Shown here in pieces: positions 39,201 to 51,200 of a stretch of DNA of 64,000 bases. The notes under the pieces were generated by a model. The model saw only the letters and a list, made by a program, of their open reading frames with translations, ran no database searches and was not told where the DNA came from. The translations under genes and the position numbers were made by a program. Source of the DNA: Nipponacmea schrenckii (lineage: Eukaryota > Mollusca > Gastropoda > Lottiidae); assembly GCA_030562195.1 (NCBI GenBank), contig JAUJPP010000006.1:6696001-6760000 (forward strand), in the 5' to 3' direction. Every line of letters begins with the position of its first letter. Within the stretch, counting starts at the first letter, position 1.

Positions 39201-42200
39201 TTGACATATAACATGAAATATTTCCACATTTACTTAAATAATTTATCAAAACTCTTTATGAAACATGTTACAATATACTAACAATTATCACGTATAATAA
39301 TATGATGAATTGAAATTTGATGATCACATTTCTTAATCTGGAAGCTCTATAGACACTTAACTTGACACAATTATATAGATAACAATTACTTTAATAAATA
39401 ATCATTACTTGGTAAAGACGGAAGTACCTTCGTCGAAACGTCGCAAGTTATTTATTAAAGTAATTGTTATCCATATAATTGTGTCAGGTTATTTATTACC
39501 TAGTTACTAAATGCCACTTAAAGAAGTTATCTTTAGACACTGTCTTATTTCCCTTTCAAGAAGTCCACATAATGTGGTATTTACTCTAACGGGGCTTACA
39601 ATGGTTACGGAGTGTTACTTCAAACTCACAGATTTTGGGCGAAACAGCCATCATACGAATCACCCACATGTTGGCAGTTGGTCATTTATTTGCCACATCT
39701 GATTAGTTTCTGATCGAAATGCCCCCGACTTTTACAAGAGGATTGTCCAGTTGTTTGATTAAAATAAGTCTGATTGAGAAACAGTCGTTTAGACTACATG
39801 TATTCGATTTTATTTTAAGAAATTCTCTTGAAGAAAATCTTTTGGAATTAAAAAAAAAACACCATCAAATAAAATAAAGAAACAAAATTGCAAGTTACAA
39901 TTATTGGATGAAAATCTACAAATAAAAGTTTTATCATATTAAAACCATCGAGAAATCGACAAAAGTACTGATACATTAATGGCTATGTTCAGGATGCAGT
40001 AGATTTACAGACCTGCATTTAATTTTATGTTCATCATCTATTACACCTTTATAACGGTAAAGTTACATACTAAAATTTTCAGTTTTATGTTTATAAAGAC
40101 CGGTTAAGTCATTTAGATGGAACAAGAAACCAAAACCCGTGTTTCACATGCTGGGCAAATTAAATATTTATCGACAGTTGTAAAACGAAAAGGAAAAGTC
40201 TAAAGCAACTGTCAAATTTCGCTCATTCCACTCTGTCTTTATTGGTCAGGTACCGAAATGAGGACACCATTTTATAGACAGAGAACCGTTGTTTTTCTGA
40301 ATGTTCACACCCTACTCATCAAGGCAATAATAATCACTAATGGAATTCAATAATGGAATAAATAACGACTTACAAATTCACAAGTTCATTTTTATTATGT
40401 CATTATATCAACGCGTTTGGTTTTACCAAATAGGTCAGATTATAGCAACGAATGTTAAAAAAACCTACATCACATCATCATCAAATATTAAATTTGTTTT
40501 TGAGCAGTATTTTAACTCAACCAACCGCTAAGCACGAATATATTAATTAGGGTTGCGCTTTTGGCATATTTAATTTGAGTTTATTTGTCATGAGTTATGA
40601 ATAATAGCGTGTTATAAATTGATGAGGTTGAAATGGTATTTCTATAAAATAATGAATAAATTTAAGTTTTGTAATGCTACATTACTTCAAGTTAATTGGG
40701 TTCATATTTTTCAAAGTAACTGCAGTCAATACTTGACTTGATTGATTGCCTTTTTTCTAATTGATAACCGTTTAATCACGCGACTTGAATAAATACCTAT
40801 TCACTTAATGAAGCATTGCCCACAAATTCAACTTTGTTTTTTTTTTAACTTGACTGTCTACAAACTACAAGAGCACTATGGAACTGCTGCAAAATATTTG
40901 ATGTTCAATCGATGTTTTAGTTAAGAGAATATTTATACTTGTTCTAAACCCGAGTTATGATGTTCAAAACTGGTACAAATAAGGAAGCTATTAATTAGTT
41001 ACAGAATGAAATGTTAAACGATAATTTGGTGCGAATATGCAACTATTTTCAAAGCCGGCATCAATTGAGCTGTATTTCACAGCGTTTTATCTTGCCTGAT
41101 ATCAAACCTTTATCTAGTAATATAGTAATTGGTGGAATTCAAATAAAGTCAAATATTTGGCAGTCAGAACTTTTCTATTAAAAAATTCAATCAAATTTCT
41201 CTGTATGGCGTAACAAGTCGAGATAATTTGCCGAAAAGTTTCAATGAATATTGATCTTATGTCTGAAGACACTGTTCACCACTTGATATTGCGCCAAACA
41301 AAAATGTCTTAAGAAACCGAACCATGTTGGAAATCTTAATTGCAATTTTCAATCAAGTTTCATTTGACTAAGATGCGATGGAAACAGTTCTTGTCACAGT
41401 AGGTTTTCATATGGAAGTTCCATATATGTTAGTTACTGCGAACCGTCGGACCCTGCGGGTTAGAAGAGAGGAGCCATATTAGGATATAGAGTTGGTTGAT
41501 GGAATGTCAATCATGACATAGAATTGGCCATCATTCTCCAAGAAATGTTTTTGGATAATGCCGTGAATTCAATCAGTCAAATTCGGTGAAATTTTAATAC
41601 TTTCCAAGCGAAAATATTATAGATAAAGTTTCGACCTTTTCATTTAATATTTCTAAATAGGCTAAAATGTTATGAAACTGTCTACAACCTCCAACCTTTG
41701 CTTTCATAAAAAATAGCATTAAATAATAATATAATGAATATCATATTATTCATCAAAATGTATTCCAGTCATAGACTATGACCAATAATTCAAATACGTA
41801 TTTGAGTAGTAAATACTATTAAATCGACGACTAGTATTCGAAAAATGTAAAAATTTACAAATACTGTACAAATCGAAGATAGGAAATCTAAATGTTAGAA
41901 ATAGTTCATTCTTAATTTTTAAATATGCTCAATTAAGTCTTACGTAGAGTAAAATAGAGTGGAGTAAAATCATTGTTAGGTAAAGTCAGACTCGATATTT
42001 CATGTTATTTATCTTTGCAAAGTTGATATTAGTTCGGAAAAACACAAAAACTAAAATAAGTTATTCAAGTGCATACGGGATTACTTTATTGTTGGAACTA
42101 TTATGAGTTTGATATTTCGACTCTCAATGCGAGCAAGTAATAAAATTTGGTGATACATGGGAATATTTGGGGCCGATACAAATATGAAATTAGAAATTAG

Positions 42201-45200
42201 CATGCACATTTCCTATAATACAGGAAATTGAAAACGTTCAAGCCAAATAAATTCAGTTCGAACTCATCGCAGATCAATCTTTACACTAATATAAACATCA
42301 GTTATTTTGAAAGAGCACTCTTATTTTGCTTCCGATTCGATAAGAAAACAATAAAGATCCCAATACCGTAGAATTAAATGATTGTCGTTATTCGTTCATA
42401 AACAAGTATGAAAATTCTCTCTGACATGTCAAATTCATTTTAATGTGGTTTCAGTTAAGATGGACTATGGTTGACTAAATCGTATTTCAGAGGTTTGCAG
42501 CAAGTTTAATGCGTAGCAGTCGAAAAAACTGAATTAGATAGAACATTTTTGTTTGGACCAAATATTTCTAAATGGGCTGGAATCAAAAATAAATATCCGG
42601 AACTCAATTTTTGCTTGACCGGAAGTGAGCTGTTGCATAATGTGCAAATTTTGCATTTAGTCTGTAGAGCTTATTTATAGGCCCATTTTCTTCAAATTTT
42701 CTTTATTTTATTTATTGTAAAAAGATTTATCTTATAATGTTGATAATTGAAGGTTTTGAAATGTTTTGGATAAAATAATTGTTATCAGACAGTTTGGGTA
42801 AATATTTAAAACTTTGTTTCTAATTATCGGATCGATCTGGAATTCACAAAATATAGACATATTGTACATACAAATAAAACTAAAACATCAAATATTTGCA
42901 TCACTTCCGTTTTCAGGTCGAACAACTTCGATTTTTGGGGGTTATATATTTTTGTGTAAGGCCTCCAGAAAAAAAACAGAAAATGGCATAGCATAATTTT
43001 GAAGACTGAACCACCAAGTGAATTTCTGAAACCAAATATTTGCTAAAACGGAAATGAGATATTGCATAATTAGCAGGAAGTTTGCATCGAGTCTGTTCGA
43101 CTTATTTCTGGATCGATTTACCTCAATTTTTTTTTATTTTGTTAATTGTAAAAAGACGTATTTGGTGCTTTTAAAAAAATCTAAAATTTGGGTTCTTTTT
43201 CCCAACAATTGCCCAAAAATTCCTAATTATGTTACTAATTTTCTGGTCAATCTGAAATTCTGAGAATATATAATAGACAAATAATATCGCTTGGTTTTTT
43301 TCTTTTATTTCCAGTTTGTGCGTGAGGTTTTCTGGTTTTTCAAAATCACGCCTGGTGCCCCCACTTCCGGTGTAAATTGAAAATGTCGAAAAAAATGATA
43401 TATATTGCTATTGTGCATAATTACAATCCACGTAGAAGAAAAAATTCTAACCGGAAGTGGTAGACAGCCGTTTTTTTTCTTGTATATAAGTTTATTCAGC
43501 AATGTACAGAATAGATCATTCGATATAACATATACATTATGTTCAAAAAAGGAATTGTAAAATGGTAATATATATATCACAGATATCAGATATAACAGGT
43601 AGGTCATCACATCTAACATTGTTGGCCTCTATAAAAGCATTGTTACTTTTTTAAAAGATGTGAAGACAAAATTTTGAATTTCGAATTTAAATTATTATTG
43701 GAAAATTTTAAAGTCTCTACCCAGTGACCTTGAAATTGTCAATGTACAATGACCTTGACCTATGATATCTATAGATATTCTGGCATTTGGCGTCAAAAAT
43801 CTCCGGAATTATGGTCCATCGAAAGTATTAAATGCGTTTGGTGCTGTTCACAGCTCTAGTTTATATTATCTGTCTTAGGATTCTTGATCGTCTGTTTGGG
43901 CAACCTCTGTAATACTAACAAGACAGTTTGATCGGATATTGACAAATTCCCTTTTTGGAAGGGTAAATGGGTCCACAGATATCCTGTTTAAAAGTTGGAC
44001 CTTAGCACACCTCTGGGAATTAATTAAATAATAGTCCCACATAGATTAAGCAGCTGTTTAGAAATGAGAATTACTACATGTACATCTTTGTTATGTGTGG
44101 CCGAATTGGAAATGCATACTTGTCAATGACTAGGATTGTGGGTTGGTTGGTAAATGAGATAGAAAGATAACAGATGCTGATATCCTTGACTAGATAGTTG
44201 TTTATAATCTTAGTAGGTGGTTCAATTTGACGATTATGCACTGTTTGATCGGTAGTGGAGAATGCGTGTGATATGGTTCGGGTCCAATAACACAGATGAT
44301 GAAACTCGTTCTTGGCTGGTGCAGTGTTGCTCGGACCTCATCATTTTAAAACTGGTGTTGACTTTGGTTATTATCGTTGATTGGTAGTCGAAGGAGAGAT
44401 TGTGAATATAGAAGACAAGGAAGTAACTTAAATTAAGGAGACGGGGGGGGGGGGGCTTCTGTAGCGAAACTTGTTAGATTTGTTAGATATAAATATTATT
44501 ACAAGAGCTTAATATCTTTACGAATTTGGTGATAAAATATCGCATATCAGTGATCTGTGTGTAAAGTATTCTGTATGTTGATTGTGTAACGGGATCTAGC
44601 GGTATAAACATATTCTGGTTAGTTTTATCGAGTATTAAAAATTTCATTTAAAACATAAAAAACATGCAATACAAAACAATAGCAATGTTTAACGAAACGA
44701 AAACGAATATAAAGAACTAACTTAAAGCACGTAAAATTTGCTTATTTACTAGCATAAAGTATGTATATTGAACGTATATGAACCAACTTAATGAAAAAGG
44801 CAGATGTACACACTTACCAAGTCTGAAAGGGGGTTAAAAGTATATTAAACCGCAAGAAATATAGTTTAGAATATAATACTAAAAGTTTAACATAAGAATA
44901 AGAAATATATTAACTTAATTGACTATAATTATATATACTAATATATAATAGTAAAATGTAATGATGTAGTAGATAAATGAATAATTAAATACTATATACG
45001 ATGGGCCGATTTTAGAATCACTCGGGTAATCAGATTTTCAGCCCCATCATCAACAATAGCTACAAAGTAATATTAAACACATTTGCCTACATTATTGAAG
45101 TATGATTGTTACACAGAGAATATAATATGCCAATTAAAACTACTATAAACTTGCAGAAGGTTACATACATACGTCTACACTTCAAGATCCGAAGCTAATC

Positions 45201-48200
45201 TGACAGACATTGGAGACAATAATTAAGACCAAGGTTGGCTGTTGCTAAGAATAGCAGAAAAGTGTTCAGCCTAGTAGTTAGCCAGTCAACATGCCTTAAC
45301 ACATAGGGAATTTGTAATAAGTTTAGAGCTGTGTTAATTTGTAATTTTATTCGGGTATGCAATCTATACAATCTGAAATTTCTGTTTGGAACCTGTAATC
45401 TAAAATAAAAAAGTAACTCCTCCGCTGGTCTTCGGACCAATTTGGTCAGCCCACAACTAATTGATCATAGATGATACGAGGTGCACAATTAAGAATAGGT
45501 GTTTCTACGGAATAGATACCCACAGACTCAGACTTGGCACACATGTCTGCTTGATCATTTTCTTTGATGTAAGCACACAACGAGAACCTCTGCTTGTTCA
45601 GGTGATTGTTGTTGGTTTGGTTCATCCTTCTGATTACAGCTATAGCTTTCTGACCAGCAATTAGAAGAGTTGAAAGAAATTGATTGAAGATCATTAACGG
45701 CGGCTTTGAATGAAGAATGAATCGTACAGCCAGGACGTGGGTGATTTACGTACAATGCCAAACTTAGTCCATAACTTGCAATAAAAATTATTGTCTTAAT
45801 CAAGGATTCTCATCATATTCATAATAATAAATAAACCCTTTATTTTACAAAGGTTCAATACATTAGGACATGACCCTGTCTAACATTTAGCCCATGTTGA
45901 CAATGAAAAATATGTTATTGTATGAAAACATGCACAAGTACATGTGTATGGGATGGTCAGATTTATATTGCTGTTACCAAGTATTGAGAGCAAAAGAACG
46001 CTAACATTGTTTATTTATTTGTTAATAATTTAACTACTCTTGTTAGTTATTCGGTAACAATTAATAAATATATCACATAAAAAAGGGTAATCTTATATAG
46101 TTCTAGTTTTTAAAGATCCTAAAATTGAAATTAAATTCCTATAAATATTTTGTATATTTAATTTCTAGAACGTCCCCCTCTAAAAAAAAAAGCTGATCTT
46201 AAATTTAATTTCTAATTTGATTATGGTGCTTGAACATATTCATTATTTACTGTTTTGTAGATAATTTAAACGATAAACGATTTCATGTGAAGTTAAGTTT
46301 GATTTGAAATAAAATTAATAATTTATTTTCTTACTGGGCTAATCTTTATTATAACGTTGATTTATGATGAAGAAAAAGAACAAACAATCGATGTGTTTGA
46401 CATAAAAGAGTTTTTGTCAACCCTTACAATATATCTTCTCATTTGGGATGAATATAGTCTCAATTTAGAATTTCAAATGAAATGTAAATGAATTGTTTTT
46501 CTAATTGCGTATTAATCATTCACCAGGTTGAATTGCAGATGTCTTTTGAAATAGAAAGAATAGAACTATTAATCTCGCGTGTAACTGTCCATATACTTTA
46601 AATCTGGTAGTATGGTAGGGGTGACCTTAGTCTAATTCGAAATTTATATTTCCACTTTCAAGTTAAAGCAACGAGATGCCACACAATTTCGTTGGGTTCT
46701 AATAAAACATCTTTGATGAGGGTGTCAGTCAAGAACATTTTGCGCTTTCTACAACTGGGCTTGTGTACTAATCATCTTAACTACAGTTTTCTACAACTGG
46801 GCTTGTGTACTAGTTATCTTAACAACAGCTTTCTACAACTGGGCTTGTGTACTAGTTATCTTAACAAAGCTTTTACAACTGGGCTTGTGTTCTGTTATCT
46901 TACAACAGCTTTTACAACTGGGCTTGTGTCTAGTTATCTTAACAACAGCTTCCTACAACTGGGCTTGTGTACTATTATCTTAAAACAGCTTTCTACAACT
47001 GGGCTTGTGTACTAGTTATCTTAACAACAGCTTTCTACAACTGGGCTTGTGTACTAGTTATCTTAACAACAGCTTTCTACAACTGGGCTTGTGTACTAGT
47101 TATCTTAACAACAGCTTTCTACAACTGGGCTTGTGTACTAGATTTAAACAACAGTTGTAACACATCATGGTGTGTACTCAACTTGAGTTTAATCCTAAAG
47201 CTTTACTCAGTGGTACTATACTCAAAATCGAGCAATGGGCTTTGACTATTTAACAAATCTCGGACGAGTACAATGACTAAAAAAGTATTCGAATGGCTCA
47301 GAAGTTATTAAAAAGCTTTCTACAACTCTTACTATTATCTTAAAAATTTCTAGCATCTGGGCTTGTTCTAGTATTTACACAGTTAGAAAATGCGTTAATA
47401 TCATTTAATATTGTAACTAGGGTGTGTTTGATACACCGTTTGCGACCAATTTATATTTACCAAACTGGCTTGATCATATTGACATTGTCAAATGACGTCT
47501 AGGTTAAGTCGAATAGACTCATTTAGGATGTCAACAGCTTTCTACAACTGGTATTTGTCATTATCTAAAAGTCAATTGCATGGATGTTATATACACTAAA
47601 GAATTTAAGTGCTATTGATAAATGTACATTTAATAGTTGTTAATTCCAAATTAACATAGGAACAGTGTCTGTAATCAAAATTACATTTTATTTTTCAAGT
47701 TAAAATTTCAGTTCATGACTGTATAGGTATGTTGATACGATGTAATCCTAGGTTAATCCCAACTGAATAAAGTGGGCCTGAAAAATTGTAAAAGACAAAA
47801 ATGTATTTTGGTGCATTTTAATATTAAAGGACTTTCAATTGGTATAAATTATCATAAAATAACTAAATATTTAGATATCAACTTTATAGTTTGTAATTGT
47901 CAAAATGCCTATTGATAATATTTCTTATGAACAGTTTCAATTATAATTGGGTTGTAAACATTTTAGGTTGTCCAATTGAAACTCCATACGGTTATTTGAT
48001 TTCAGTGGGTCAAAAATATGAAAAAATTTCTTTGAAGAAGCATTAAAGTATTTAAAGGTTCAAATTTAAAATAAAATTGTTAATAAACACATTTAAATAA
48101 ACTTTTTTAAGATTGACTTTTACTAGTATGCATGTAGAATGTTACCATCGACTATTTATTGGATAGTTTCGTAACGATTAAAATTTCTAAGATTTAAATA

Positions 48201-51200
48201 ATTCTGTTGTAACAGCAACATTGGTGTCGTCGGCAACTTGGTAAAATCCTTAGCTTTATTCGTGGACTTACCAGCAAATCGAACAATGGGCCTTGATATT
48301 TCATCTGGAAAGAAAGACAAAAAAGTATTCGAGAGCCAAATAAAATTAAAATACTACTACAATATCAACCCCTTTATTCTTAAAATTGCACTTTGTTCTA
48401 GATTAATGTTAGAAAATCGAATATCATTTAATTTGTAACTAGGGTGTGTTTGACCCGTTTGCGACCAATTTATATTTACCAACTGGTTGACTCATATATG
48501 AACATGTTGACGCTTTAACGAATAGACTCATTTAGGACTGTCAACGGCTTTCTACAACTGGTATTTGTCTTTTCAGTATTTGGTGCTCATATTGATGATG
48601 TGTCAAAATTACACGAAGATTTATTTAAAAGATATAAAAGTGTCATTCCACCTGTTTATAATCAGTCGAAGGCAGTAACTGTCAAAATTAAAATGTTTTT
48701 GTTGATGATACACGATTTGGTAAGTATCTTACACTATAAGCGTATTGTTAATGATTGAACACAACCAATCACTATTAATAATAATACATCTTGATAATTG
48801 TTGTCGCCCTTTCTATAAAATACAAGGAATAAAGTCACGTAATAAGAAAGAAGTCTCATATTTGCACCTAGATTGTCTAAAAGAGATAAAAACCTATACC
48901 CCAAGTAACTTTGCTAAAGCAATTAAACACTCGACCACTGTCCATAGGTCTTCAAAAGTCTTGTACTGGCATAGAGGATCAGTTGTGTAACAAACACTGG
49001 TGATTTAGACAGAAGTTGTAACTAGCAAGTCCATGTAGGACCCTCTCGTCTATGTTTCGAAAAATGGAATTGACAGAATAAAATTAAATTAATGACCTGG
49101 TGGTTTATTGGTCATGAAATAAGTAGTAACATAATGGATTTTTGAGTGATATTGATCTTTCAGAATCAACATTTTATTCACTACGCAAATGAACGGTATC
49201 ACAATATTTTTGAAGGCCATCCTGTTAAAATGGAAGTAAATAATTTCAAAATCGACCGAGTTGAACATTTTTAAGTTCTCAAGAATCCAATACAGACAGT
49301 CAAAACCAGTAACTGTCAGTCTTTAAAATCAAATTAAAACACACATCTACTTATTGTTGACTTTAGTACAGTGGTTTGTTTAGGACTTCGTAAATAGAAA
49401 ATAAAATCAAAATTCAACAAACAAAAATAGAAAATAATAAACAAAATTTTTAATTCAGAACATGCTATTTACAACAGTATAAAAAACCTATTCGAGTAAA
49501 AACTTTTTAACTGATATAACATGTCAAATTGAATATTCTTGGATAATATCAAAGTTTGTCCATATTGGAATTTTTCTCTGCAATTTTAATTGAAAATAAC
49601 TTTCTTTTCTTTCAAGCATTGATCATATTCAGGGGATATTGTTCTACATCTGATAATTTGACCTTTAATTGGGTGAAATGAAAGTTTGAATGGTTTTTAG
49701 ATTGATGGTATTATCCGGCTTGTAATTTTCCTGCAGCCATCTTTCCTTTACTTACAAATAAATATATTCAATGAAAACCCATGTTCTATTGATTTTAATT
49801 TATTTATACAGGATATGAAGAATCAAGTTTTAACTACAAGTGGTTGGCTTAATATGGCAAGTAAATTTTTTATTGTTTTATTCAGTTTTTAACGTGGGGG
49901 ATGTTAATATGGGGATAGAGTGGTTATTTTCTTCCAATTCTTTTAATCACGATGGCATGGAAATAAAACCTTTTCAATATTATTGAATAGTGCTTCAAAA
50001 GATGATTTGGTAGAAACCTTTCAAAATTTATCTTCATGTAAATTTGAAGAAACCGTAAAACATATTAATCAGATATTAGACCTAATTTTTATTTAGTAGG
50101 TTTTAAAGGTTTGGTTGGATATAAATACAATATTCTGCAACTTCATGTGTGCATAATGCATAATGAGTTCTCGTTCTTAAAGGTATATATGTTTATAATA
50201 CAATGCATTTTCAAGTAAGTTACCAAATAGTGGTTAATCAGGGATGAAACCTTGTCAAAATGAAATAGTATTGATTTTAATACATTTCAACAGTTTACAT
50301 CAATTGTATTATAGATCAATAACGCGTCAAGTGTATTAACATTCACTATTTAAATAACAATTTAAGAAATGTTTTATGAATTAGTTCTTATGATGAGTTT
50401 AGTCATAGGTAATAATAGTATTATTATTAATAGTAAATATTGCAGCTGTTAGTGGGCGTATATCATCCATCATGGCAAACTATCTTTAAGTAAACGGTAA
50501 ACTTCAATACAGATTTAAAGTGAAAAATATACAACGCCTATACAAAATATATAACCAAGATTGGGACAAAGAAATTCGCAATATCATAAAACAAAAAGTT
50601 TGAATATTGAAATACTTAATCTTTTGTTAGATTTGTTACATGAACATTCTGATTTAATACCAAAAACTAATGTTGTATAATTAAACTAGAAAGTTTCCAA
50701 TCAAATTAAATTCCATCTTATCAATCATAGTAAAAGTTGATATATTGGTTGTCGCAAAGCGCCTTTTATTTGTACAAATTAAGTTAATTCTAACCCCCAG
50801 ATATCTTGTAATTGTACAAAATTGGCATTTTACACGAAAAATAATGAGGACTTCTTCAACATCATATATTAACTTAATTATAGAGGAATCCTTTTGATCC
50901 AGCTTACAAAGTAAATAATTAATTTAGATCAAGGTAAAGATCGATGTCTGAGACTTTTACTTCCCTGTCTACTATCCAGTCAAAAACAGATCGTCTACAT
51001 GTATTTACAATTACATCCAACTCACCAGAAATTTTCTTTTCGTTCCATTTTACGATGTCACAATGTAATTCTTGTTGCAAAACAGTCTATTAATGTTTAC
51101 TTTAATGATGAATGATTGTATTGGCATAAAGCAAGATCCCTATAAATATTCACAGTCACCATGTTATCAGCATCCGCTATATGAATGTTTGATTGGTTGT

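Noticed and set aside
39402..39462. Hammerhead ribozyme suggested by CTTCGTCGAAACGTC after a short stem
   Set aside because: The required CUGANGA half of the catalytic core is absent on this strand. At most it is a degenerate relic.
46692..47245. Two overlapping frames with FLQLGLCTSYLN and AFYNWACVLVILTT repeats
   Set aside because: The 42-bp repeat is a multiple of three, so it stays open in several frames. There is no start context, no neighbours and no family.
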